A stretch of 18,110 bases of DNA from Flavicella sp037132785. GTDB taxonomy: Bacteria > Bacteroidota > Bacteroidia > Flavobacteriales > Flavobacteriaceae. Both the position numbers and the translations under genes were made by a program. Positions within the stretch are counted from its first letter, which is position 1; every line of letters begins with the position of its first letter. Of this stretch, positions 1 through 6,069 are shown one piece after another. The stretch covers positions 1 through 18,110 of the forward strand of contig NZ_JBAHZZ010000112.1 of assembly GCF_037132785.1 (NCBI RefSeq). The letters are read 5' to 3'. The notes beneath the pieces are model-generated. The model searched no databases. It saw only the letters and a list, made by a program, of their open reading frames with translations, and was not told the DNA's origin.

Positions 1-31
1 TAAGAATATTTTTCTCAATTCTAATTATTTT

Positions 32-250
32 TTCAGGTTTGAGTAAATTCTTTCAGAGTTTTATATAAGTTAAATTTCCTTTCAGTTTTCAGTGTATACT
101 GTTTTTCTGACTACGTTTTATTCTGTCCGTGTTAATTCAGATTATGAGTGAGAATTCAGAGTATTAATTTCCGTTTGAGTAATTTCGTACAGTAATATTT
201 TATTCAGAGTAGATTGGAGAGAAAAACAGTTTTTCTTTCGAGTCTGAGTG
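32..250. repeat. T-rich degenerate repeat tract beside the recombinase
   Basis: No gene is visible in positions 1-397. The word TTCAG occurs seven times in about 180 bp (starts 32, 52, 81, 88, 136, 155, 203). Three of these extend to TTCAGAGT (52-59, 155-162, 203-210). TGAGT occurs at 40, 145, 176 and 245. Two stretches share a longer order: TTCAGAGT, then a T/A spacer, then AATTTCC and TTTGAGT or TTTCAGT. An 11-bp inverted pair (98-108 and 220-230) and a self-complementary 17-mer (220-236, AGAAAAAC-A-GTTTTTCT) lie in the same tract. The strand is T-rich and G exceeds C. The units are too irregular for CRISPR. They could be the edge of a larger repeat array associated with the neighbouring recombinase, which cannot be seen further left. 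Confidence 0.5.
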
Positions 251-334
251 ATTTATTTCGGTTTTTTTAGAATAACATTTCAATATCCACGTACACTCGG
301 TAATGAAAAGCAACTAGTTATATGTATATAAAAC

Positions 335-371
335 ACATCGAATAACAGTGTCAGCTGCATGATAACGATGT
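335..371. repeat. Short inverted repeat just downstream of recombinase stop
   Basis: ACATCG (335-340) and CGATGT (366-371) form a 6-bp inverted pair around 25 bases that include the palindrome CAGCTG. It lies 27 bp beyond the recombinase stop codon. No GTTRRRY integron core site was found, so calling it an attC or attachment site is not supported. It is recorded because it lies between the recombinase and the repeat tract. Confidence 0.3.
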
Positions 372-397
372 ATATCTATCATTGTTTACAGTCAAAA

Positions 398-1546
398 CTA
401 ATTAATTTTTTTACGTTGTTCTAATTGTTTTACAATTAAATCTAATGGATTCGTAATGTTTTTTAAATCTTGACTTTGTACATGGGTGTATATCATTGTC
501 GTTTCTGGTCTAGAGTGACCTAATAATTCTTGTATATATCGTATGTCCGTTCCGTTTTCTAATAAATGCGTTGCATAACTGTGCCGTAATGTGTGTGGTG
601 TTACTCGTTTTGTTATAGAGGCTAATTTACAACTTCTGGCTAAAAAATTTCGTATTGAGACTGGAGAATAAGACTCGCCTTTTGTCAATCCTTCTATTAA
701 ATAACTTTTGGGTCTATATGTGGTTAGGTAATTTTGTAACAAAGGCAACATAACATTGGCAATTGGTACATATCGGTCTTTTCTGCCCTTGCCTTTATGA
801 ACTTTTAACATTTTTCTTTGTAAGTCCAGATCACATAGTTTTAAATTGATTAGCTCTCCTATTCTTAATCCAGATGAATAAATCAAGGCAATAGATAATC
901 GGTGTTTCATGTTTTTTGTGACACGTATCAATTCTATTATCTCTTCATGTGATAATACATTTGGCAATATTTTATCTCTTTTAGGAGCCAAAGAGTTAAA
1001 ATCTATTGTGACTTCAGAGTTTATAAAAGAAAGATAATGCTTCATAGAGCTTATAAACTGCCGATGTGTACTAATAGATTTGTTTTTTGCTACAATTACA
1101 TTTTCAGTATGCTGCTCTATAGAGCGAATATCAACATCTGCTTCTTTGGGTTTATAAATTATATATTCTGCAACTAAATTACAATACGTCTTTAAGGTAC
1201 TTTCACTAAAACGTTTGCCTTTTAAATAAATATAAAAATTATTTAAATGTTCTCTTTGTATCGAGTCTAATTTATCTTTAAGGGGTGTAATATTGGATTT
1301 TAGAAACTCTTCTTTTGAAATATTTTTTAAATCTAAAATTGACTTGTTCTTATATATAGAGACTAATTTGTCTAAACTCATTTTATCCTTTGGGTAATAC
1401 CAAATAGCTTTGCTATTACTCCAAATTGCACCTGAATTTATACAAAGCTTTTTAAGATCTCTGTCAAATTCAAAATGTAAGGCATATACTATTGCTTTTC
1501 TGTGCTTTACAAGTGAAACAGAAATAGTTTTTCTTAAAGTCTTCAT
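398..1546 (-). CDS. Tyrosine recombinase / integrase
   Basis: Site-specific recombinase of the tyrosine (XerC/D, integron-integrase) superfamily, acting on DNA through a covalent phosphotyrosine intermediate. The full catalytic set is visible: R228 in SSGLRIGEL, K253 in HKGKGRKDR, H318 and R321 in PHTLRHS, H344 in LLGHS and nucleophile Y353 in MIYTHV. A SAM-like core-binding domain covers about residues 95-185. The first ~80 residues form an extra N-terminal region with the pattern GAIWSNSKAIWYYP (39-52), seen in many Bacteroidota recombinases. The C-terminal TTMIYTHV followed by NPLD resembles the end of integron integrases, but no integron attC site was recognised. It starts at ATG 1546 without a clear Shine-Dalgarno. 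A weak -7 match (TAGTTTTC, 1561-1568 on the minus strand) and an inverted repeat lie upstream. It looks intact. Its target site is unknown. Confidence 0.93.
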   Translation of the reverse strand: MKTLRKTISVSLVKHRKAIVYALHFEFDRDLKKLCINSGAIWSNSKAIWYYPKDKMSLDKLVSIYKNKSILDLKNISKEEFLKSNITPLKDKLDSIQREHLNNFYIYLKGKRFSESTLKTYCNLVAEYIIYKPKEADVDIRSIEQHTENVIVAKNKSISTHRQFISSMKHYLSFINSEVTIDFNSLAPKRDKILPNVLSHEEIIELIRVTKNMKHRLSIALIYSSGLRIGELINLKLCDLDLQRKMLKVHKGKGRKDRYVPIANVMLPLLQNYLTTYRPKSYLIEGLTKGESYSPVSIRNFLARSCKLASITKRVTPHTLRHSYATHLLENGTDIRYIQELLGHSRPETTMIYTHVQSQDLKNITNPLDLIVKQLEQRKKIN

Positions 1547-1589
1547 ATTCTATAAGATAAGAAAACTATTGAATATAGTATGTCTGTTT

Positions 1590-1615
1590 ATAATTAGGTT
1601 AGTCAACCTAATTAT
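1590..1615. promoter_or_regulatory. Perfect 11-bp inverted repeat, possible operator
   Basis: ATAATTAGGTT (1590-1600) and AACCTAATTAT (1605-1615) are exact inverted copies around a 4-base centre. The inner edge is 43 bases upstream of the recombinase ATG and would overlap the -33 region of its possible promoter, so an operator is plausible. A second hairpin (TCCTTTTT / AAAAAGGA, 1616-1634) follows. Neither has a convincing T-tract on the minus strand, so a terminator for the decarboxylase gene is less likely, though not excluded. Confidence 0.45.
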
Positions 1616-1641
1616 TCCTTTTTATAAAAAAGGAGAATAAA

Positions 1642-2820
1642 TTAGCTTATTGAACTTCCATAAAAACGTTTATGAGTAGATTCATCAATTTTAGGAGCCT
1701 TTCCTTCTTGAAAAATTAACACTACATCTGATCCTCCAAATTTAAAATAACCAAATTCTTCTCCTTTTTCTAAAACAGTATCAGGTGTAGCTAATAAATG
1801 CACAGATGCTATCTGGCACATTCCTACAGGGACTACAGCAACAAGCCCCATATCTCCATTTGGAGAATTCCTAGTATCAAGTATTAAAATTCCTCTAGCT
1901 TGTGAAAATTGATAGCCTTTTGAAATGTTTTCTGTTTTGTAAAATTGACCACTGTCATCAATACCTATATCTTTATACCTCAAGCCATAAACGGGGTAAC
2001 TTTCCTTTACCAAACCTGAAACAGGTGAATGAAAATGATGATAGGAGTAGGGACCTAATTTATAATGTATACAGGTGCCATTTGTAAAACTATCAGCGTA
2101 TTTACTACCTTTAAGAAAATTTTTAATGTTTGAAAATTGATGTGTTTGTTTAAACGAAATTTCATCAATAAAGGAATTATTATCTATTTTATATGTTTTT
2201 TTAAAAGTACAATCTGTAGGTGCGGTAATGATAAGATTGTTATCTTGATCATCTATAGGGCGTAATAATGGATTCATTTCCCAAGCATAATAATGATTAA
2301 AACTATTCCAAGGTAACTCTAATTCACTTTCAATAAAAACATCTGCTTTGGATGGATGTATTGAGTTTTTTAAAAACGAAGCAAGTATTTTTTTACTGAT
2401 AGATTCTTTGGTATTTAAGAACTTACCCCAACTTTCAGTGAAATTGATTAAAAATTCTGTAAACCAAGGGATTTTTTCTCTAAGTGATCCTATCTCGGTT
2501 TGTTGGTCGATTAAAAAATAAAAATGGCACAATCTATCATTGGCTTCATGACAATCAAAGCTGTCAGACAGATTCCATTTTTCATTGGAAGTCTGTTGCG
2601 GAATCCATTTTTGATATTTTTTAAGATATATTATATAATCCTCTCTACACAAGGGCCAATCTAAAGCATTATAAAGATTATTATTTAAATAGAGTGCCGC
2701 CTTTGCATCAGCTAAATCTAAGGATTGCTCTATATATTTCCAATCAGTTTCACTTACATTATCAAATATAAAAGAAATGGATTCTTGGGTGTTTTCAGTT
2801 TGGGTTAATAGTTGATTCAT
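1642..2820 (-). CDS. PSD-superfamily pyruvoyl-dependent decarboxylase with PSDC-like N-terminal domain
   Basis: Member of the phosphatidylserine decarboxylase superfamily, whose enzymes cleave themselves to make a pyruvoyl cofactor and then decarboxylate an amino group-bearing substrate. From ATG 2820 the protein has 392 residues. The C-terminal half carries the autocleavage triad: D203 in TAPTD, H264 in YHHFHSPVSG (H261 is the other conserved His) and S364 in FGGSDVVLIF, where canonical PSDs have LGST or GGST. The first ~180 residues look like the PSDC-associated domain found in non-canonical members such as fungal PsiD (a tryptophan decarboxylase). No membrane segment is evident. That argues against a classical membrane PSD, so the substrate may be phosphatidylserine or a free amino acid. 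A TTG 51 bases upstream was rejected as start because it lies inside the promoter -7 element and adds an uncharacteristic hydrophobic stretch. Confidence 0.8.
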   Translation of the reverse strand: MNQLLTQTENTQESISFIFDNVSETDWKYIEQSLDLADAKAALYLNNNLYNALDWPLCREDYIIYLKKYQKWIPQQTSNEKWNLSDSFDCHEANDRLCHFYFLIDQQTEIGSLREKIPWFTEFLINFTESWGKFLNTKESISKKILASFLKNSIHPSKADVFIESELELPWNSFNHYYAWEMNPLLRPIDDQDNNLIITAPTDCTFKKTYKIDNNSFIDEISFKQTHQFSNIKNFLKGSKYADSFTNGTCIHYKLGPYSYHHFHSPVSGLVKESYPVYGLRYKDIGIDDSGQFYKTENISKGYQFSQARGILILDTRNSPNGDMGLVAVVPVGMCQIASVHLLATPDTVLEKGEEFGYFKFGGSDVVLIFQEGKAPKIDESTHKRFYGSSIS

Positions 2821-2868
2821 AGCATAAATTATTAAACCATATAAGACGAATTTACATACATCAATAAA

Positions 2869-2876
2869 CAAACATA
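2869..2876 (-). promoter_or_regulatory. Bacteroidota -7 promoter element for the decarboxylase
   Basis: The minus strand reads TATGTTTG, an exact match to TAnnTTTG. Transcription would start near 2863, about 43 bases before the ATG at 2820. No TTG is found at the proper upstream distance, so the -33 element is weak or replaced by an activator. Confidence 0.5.
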
Positions 2877-2919
2877 TATAAAATACAGTTTTACACGATT
2901 ATAAGAGATTTAAATAGGG

Positions 2920-2951
2920 TTACAATTTTTTTGTTTACAAATTACAATTTT
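2920..2951. promoter_or_regulatory. Direct repeats upstream of decarboxylase promoter
   Basis: TTACAATTTT occurs at 2920-2929 and 2942-2951, 22 bp apart (two helical turns), with TTTGTTTACAAA between them. On the minus strand this gives three TTGTAA words in a row. They lie about 57-88 bases upstream of the inferred transcription start of the decarboxylase, a usual place for an activator site. The cognate regulator is not known. Confidence 0.35.
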
Positions 2952-3285
2952 ATTTTTAGAAACGATAAAAATACTTTTTCATCATAAACTAAAGATAATA
3001 AATAAATTCATGTTTACAACACAGAGGTAGAGAATATTATAAAATATAAAGTTCATTACCTTGTATCTAGTGTAACCTGTTATTTTTGAAGGGGATATAG
3101 TATCAGAAATGGTGTAATTATATTTTTTAATATAGTTGAAGTCACTTGCAATAATGATGAAATATAGTGATAAACTGTAATTTACATTTGAAATCATGAG
3201 TTTATATTAATAACAACAACTCAATGTGGAGTGTCTACCTTTGGATGTGACGATTTTTATGAGCTTTAAATTTTATATTTGACTT

Positions 3286-3475
3286 ATGGTAAAAAAAGTA
3301 TGACAATGAATTTAAAGTTGTGATATTAGAACTATTAAATTCAGGTATTAAGACAAAACAAGTTAGTGAGAATTATGACTTAAACCTTTGTTTTATTGGG
3401 TATTGTAGACGATAATACAAGTTGAAAACTGGAGGTTATTCAAAAAAGAAGGAAATATTTATTGAAGCTCAATAA
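3286..3475 (+). pseudogene. IS3-family OrfA remnant (transposase HTH part)
   Basis: From ATG 3286, M-V-K-K would run into YDNEFKVVILELLNSG and IKTKQVSENYDLNL if one A were restored in the A run 3291-3297. This is the typical N-terminal HTH (transposase_8) of IS3 OrfA. The reading continues through CRR, meets a TAA at 3413-3415 where a glutamate is expected, then YKLKTGGYSKKKE and EAQ before a second TAA at 3473-3475. The leucine-zipper end of OrfA is missing. At least one frameshift and two nonsense changes make it non-functional. Confidence 0.75.
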
Positions 3476-3634
3476 TACCAAATGAATTTCAGATTGGTTG
3501 ATTGTAAACTTGAATTATTTTTTTCTCTAGACAAAATAAAAAATATAAGCATAGCCAAGGTTACGGTTCTATTTTATATTGAAATATAAAGAAAACAGAA
3601 ACTAATTTAATCAATCATTTTGATGTTTATTTGA

Positions 3635-3727
3635 TATAATACTGAAAGATTACATCCTAGTTTAGGATATCTCTCTCCTCTAGAAATGGAAATAAAATTG
3701 AGAGGAATTATTAAAAAAGTAGCTTAA
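3635..3727 (+). pseudogene. IS3-family OrfB C-terminal remnant (rve integrase end)
   Basis: Codons 3635-3727 read YNTERLHPSLGYLSPLEM, then EIKLRGIIKKVA and a stop. This is the signature C-terminus of IS3-family transposase OrfB just after the last catalytic glutamate region. The codon before it is TGA (3632-3634) where a tryptophan is expected, and further upstream the frame changes (FDVYL in another frame at about 3619-3633). The catalytic DDE core is absent. Confidence 0.78.
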
Positions 3728-3770
3728 GAAAATAGTCCTAAATTTACTAGGTAGTCCACCTGTCGAAGTC

Positions 3771-4421
3771 TTAATCAATAATATCGAATAACTCTTCTGG
3801 TGTATCAATTATGTAATCTGGGTTTTCAGCCAGTAAGGATTCTTTAGATTGAAATCCCCAAGTTACAGCAACAGATTGCAAACCTGCATTTCTTGCTGTT
3901 TGCATATCAATAACTGAATCGCCAACATAAATTATTTTTTTTATGTCAAGCTCTAAAGATGTACACATCTGTAAAATAACTTTTGGATTTGGTTTTTTTA
4001 ATTCTTCTGTTGTCAATCCAAAAACGGGTTCAAAAATAGAAGGTAATTTTTCAGCAACTACTCTTTTAGTCAATCTATCTTCTTTGTTTGATAAAACAGA
4101 CATTTTCAGTCCTTTAATTTCTAGTTTTTTTAATAAATCCAATATTCCAGGATAGGGAGCTGTTTTGTTAGTGCAATTGTCTTTGTAAGAATTCAACATT
4201 TCTTTAAAAACACGTTCAATTTCAAGTTCTGTTCTTACTGATGTTGGCAGAGCTCTAGAAACTAAAGTTTGAATTCCACTCCCAATAAAACTCTCATAAG
4301 ATTTATAGCTATGAGTAGGGTAGTTCGAATCTTTTAAAATTACATTCATAGAGTCTGCAATGTCTTCAATGGAATTGACTAAAGTTCCATCCAAATCAAA
4401 AATAATTCCTTTTATATTCAT
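3771..4421 (-). CDS. HAD hydrolase, phosphoglycolate phosphatase-like
   Basis: Haloacid dehalogenase-superfamily phosphatase of the Gph/PGP type, 216 residues, cytosolic. Motif I is FDLDGTL with nucleophile D9 and acid/base D11. A helical cap (about 15-85) follows. Motif II is S111 in VLSNK, motif III is K143 in LKKPNPK and motif IV is D168/D172 in VGDSVIDM. These are all residues needed for phosphoryl transfer. It is the last gene of a leftward cluster, starting 4 bases after the nucleosidase stop, so co-transcription is very likely. Family knowledge suggests phosphoglycolate or another small phosphate ester as substrate. The sequence alone does not settle which, and similar enzymes act as pyrophosphatases or nucleotide phosphatases. 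The IS remnant sits directly behind its stop codon. Confidence 0.88.
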   Translation of the reverse strand: MNIKGIIFDLDGTLVNSIEDIADSMNVILKDSNYPTHSYKSYESFIGSGIQTLVSRALPTSVRTELEIERVFKEMLNSYKDNCTNKTAPYPGILDLLKKLEIKGLKMSVLSNKEDRLTKRVVAEKLPSIFEPVFGLTTEELKKPNPKVILQMCTSLELDIKKIIYVGDSVIDMQTARNAGLQSVAVTWGFQSKESLLAENPDYIIDTPEELFDIID

Positions 4422-4425
4422 CGTG

Positions 4426-5175
4426 TTATTTATTAATAGAGTTTATATAATTTTCGATAATTCCTTTGGCGTATTTACAGGCAACAGATTTAGTAAATTC
4501 AGAAAAATCAATAGGAGCATCATCATTTGCATTGTCTGAAATAACACGAATAATAGAAAAAGGAATCTTATATTCATAACAAACTTGTGCTACTGAGGCT
4601 CCTTCCATCTCAACACAAAGAGCGTCTGGAATGGCTTTCTTTAGTGAGGTTACTTTTTCTTTATGGCTAATAAATTGATCACCACTTAAAATAGCACCTT
4701 TGTTTACAGTAGTTTTATTTATGCCAAATTGCTTCATTTTTTCTGGTGATATATACTTTGAAATGTTTTGAGTAAATAATATAGCTGCCTTTTCTAATTG
4801 AATATTAGCCTTTGTTTGAAATGAGGTTTTTCCTAATAAAGGGATTTCAAATTGATTGAAAAGAGGTCGGGTATCCATATCATGTTGATATAAATGAGTA
4901 CCCAATATCACATCACCAATCTTTAAATTAGGGTCTAAAGAACCTGAAACACCAGTAAAAATAATTTCATTTATGTTATAGTCATTGATCAATTGCGTTG
5001 TGGTAATGGCAGAAGCTACTTTTCCCCAACGAGAAAAAACAATAACCACTTCTTGTGAATTTAAAAATCCATGATAGTAAGAACGCATCCCTTTTTCGGA
5101 AATCGTTACGTTTTTTAAACCGTCGATAAGAGATTTAACTTCTTCTGGCATCGCACTAATTATTCCAATAATCAT
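4426..5175 (-). CDS. mtnN: 5'-methylthioadenosine/S-adenosylhomocysteine nucleosidase
   Basis: Hydrolyses the N-glycosidic bond of methylthioadenosine and S-adenosylhomocysteine, serving methionine salvage and removal of SAM by-products. The protein starts MIIGIISAMPEEV, the usual beginning of MtnN/Pfs, so ATG 5175 is preferred to a TTG 54 bases upstream (5229) that lies inside the preceding ABC gene. Catalytic residues by family alignment: E12 in MPEE, E191 in CVEMEG and D214 in VISDNAND. TGVSGSLD (74-81) is the purine nucleoside phosphorylase-fold core. Length 249 compares with about 232 in E. coli; the extra residues are in the middle (about 105-160). It follows the ABC ATPase by 25 bases and precedes the HAD gene by 4. 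Confidence 0.92.
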   Translation of the reverse strand: MIIGIISAMPEEVKSLIDGLKNVTISEKGMRSYYHGFLNSQEVVIVFSRWGKVASAITTTQLINDYNINEIIFTGVSGSLDPNLKIGDVILGTHLYQHDMDTRPLFNQFEIPLLGKTSFQTKANIQLEKAAILFTQNISKYISPEKMKQFGINKTTVNKGAILSGDQFISHKEKVTSLKKAIPDALCVEMEGASVAQVCYEYKIPFSIIRVISDNANDDAPIDFSEFTKSVACKYAKGIIENYINSINK

Positions 5176-5200
5176 AATAATGTATATTAATCGCTGTAAT

Positions 5201-5884
5201 TTATAGGAGAGTATTGGTGATTTGTTCAATAATAAGTCCGTCTTTCATCTCTAAGGTACGATCTGCCATTTCTGCCAGTTTTTTATTGTGAGTAACAATT
5301 ACAAAGGTTTGTCCCATTTCCTTACGTAATTTTAAAAAAAGATGATGTAAATTTTCAGCCGATTTAGAATCTAAGTTTCCACTAGGTTCATCAGCAAATA
5401 TAACTGCAGGGTCATTAATCAAAGCTCTTGCTACGGCAACTCTTTGTTGCTCTCCTCCCGAAAGTTCGTTTGGTTTGTGACTTGTTCTTTCCGATAGTCC
5501 AAGATACTCTAATAATTTCGCAGCTTTTTCCTCAGTTTCTTTTTTGTTTTTTCTTGCGATAAAAGCAGGAATACAGACATTTTCTAATGCCGTAAATTCT
5601 GGCAATAATTGATGGAATTGAAATATAAATCCAATATTTTCATTTCTAAACTGTGACAAAACCGTGTCAGAGATGCCATTCAATGATATTCCATTAACCT
5701 CTAAAGAATAATTTAAATTTTTAGTTGGCTTATCTAAAGTTCCTAAAATTTGTAACAAAGTAGTCTTGCCTGATCCAGATGGACCGATTATGGCAATAAC
5801 TTCTCCTTTCTTTATATGTAGATTTACCCCTTTAAGAACCTCTAAGTCCCCATAGTATTTATGTATATTACTTGCTTTTATCAT
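5201..5884 (-). CDS. ABC transporter ATP-binding protein, LolD-like
   Basis: ATPase subunit of an ABC system of the LolD/MacB/FtsE group, 227 residues. Walker A is GPSGSGKTT (34-42), the Q-loop is Q89 in FIFQFHQ, the signature is LSGGEQQR (141-148), Walker B is VIFADEP (161-167) with E166 as catalytic base, and the switch histidine is H199 in VTHN. In Bacteroidota such proteins are commonly annotated as lipoprotein-releasing LolD. No LolC/LolE permease lies beside it here, so its partner must be elsewhere; lipoprotein release is the likeliest role but not proven. It is the first gene of the leftward cluster with the nucleosidase and the HAD phosphatase. The start at ATG 5884 gives a normal N-terminus (MIKASNIHKYYG). 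Confidence 0.88.
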   Translation of the reverse strand: MIKASNIHKYYGDLEVLKGVNLHIKKGEVIAIIGPSGSGKTTLLQILGTLDKPTKNLNYSLEVNGISLNGISDTVLSQFRNENIGFIFQFHQLLPEFTALENVCIPAFIARKNKKETEEKAAKLLEYLGLSERTSHKPNELSGGEQQRVAVARALINDPAVIFADEPSGNLDSKSAENLHHLFLKLRKEMGQTFVIVTHNKKLAEMADRTLEMKDGLIIEQITNTLL

Positions 5885-5996
5885 TTTTGTAAACTTAAAA
5901 GTACGAAAATATTAAAAATGCAGCAAAATCATGTTCCTTTTTTAGCTTTCTTATCAATTTAGGCTATCAAATTTTTTGGAATGGATAATAACATAG

Positions 5997-6004
5997 CAAA
6001 ACTA
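5997..6004 (-). promoter_or_regulatory. Possible -7 element for the leftward ABC cluster
   Basis: The minus strand reads TAGTTTTG, fitting TAnnTTTG, 113 bases before the ABC ATPase ATG. No matching -33 TTG is present and the leader would be long, so this is tentative. Confidence 0.28.
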
Positions 6005-6036
6005 CTAAAAATAATGAATTTTGAGTTAAGGATTGC

Positions 6037-6044
6037 TACATTTG
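6037..6044 (+). promoter_or_regulatory. Bacteroidota -7 promoter element for sucC
   Basis: TACATTTG matches TAnnTTTG exactly and lies 25 bases before the sucC ATG, giving a leader of about 20 bases. A canonical TTG at -33 is not seen at the right spacing. Confidence 0.6.
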
Positions 6045-6069
6045 TGTTTTAGTAATAAAAATCAAACAG

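Larger units (their letters stand above)
3225..3761 (+). mobile_element. Decayed IS3-family insertion sequence remnant
   Basis: Both ends of an IS3-family element can be read on the plus strand: an OrfA-like HTH segment (3286-3475) and the OrfB C-terminus (3635-3727). The outer edges carry imperfect inverted repeats: left TGGAGTGTCTACCT (3227-3240), and right, read as reverse complement from 3759, TGGACTACCT; both are followed further inside by GAC(G/T)ATTTT. The remnant is about 540 bp where IS3 elements are usually about 1.2-1.5 kb, so most of OrfB has been deleted. Frameshifts and stops show it is inactive. No clear target-site duplication was found. Confidence 0.75.

Noticed and set aside
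1..300. CRISPR array
   Set aside because: The repeated words are short, unevenly spaced and degenerate; there is no constant repeat length or spacer length, and no cas gene.
297..400. Integron attC/attI or tRNA-linked attachment site near the recombinase
   Set aside because: No GTTRRRY core pair, no tRNA-like fold and no second copy of a core sequence found in the window.
1410..1640. Plus-strand open frame across the recombinase start
   Set aside because: It overlaps the intact recombinase coding sequence and the dyad upstream; composition is that of an antisense shadow.
2821..2871. Extended N-terminus of the decarboxylase from TTG 2871
   Set aside because: The TTG is part of the -7 promoter element, so the transcript probably begins after it; ATG 2820 gives a family-like N-terminus.
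2982..3197. 71-codon open frame on the minus strand
   Set aside because: Low-complexity, isoleucine/tyrosine/asparagine-rich translation with no recognisable motif, no start signals and AT-rich context beside an IS relic; probably chance.
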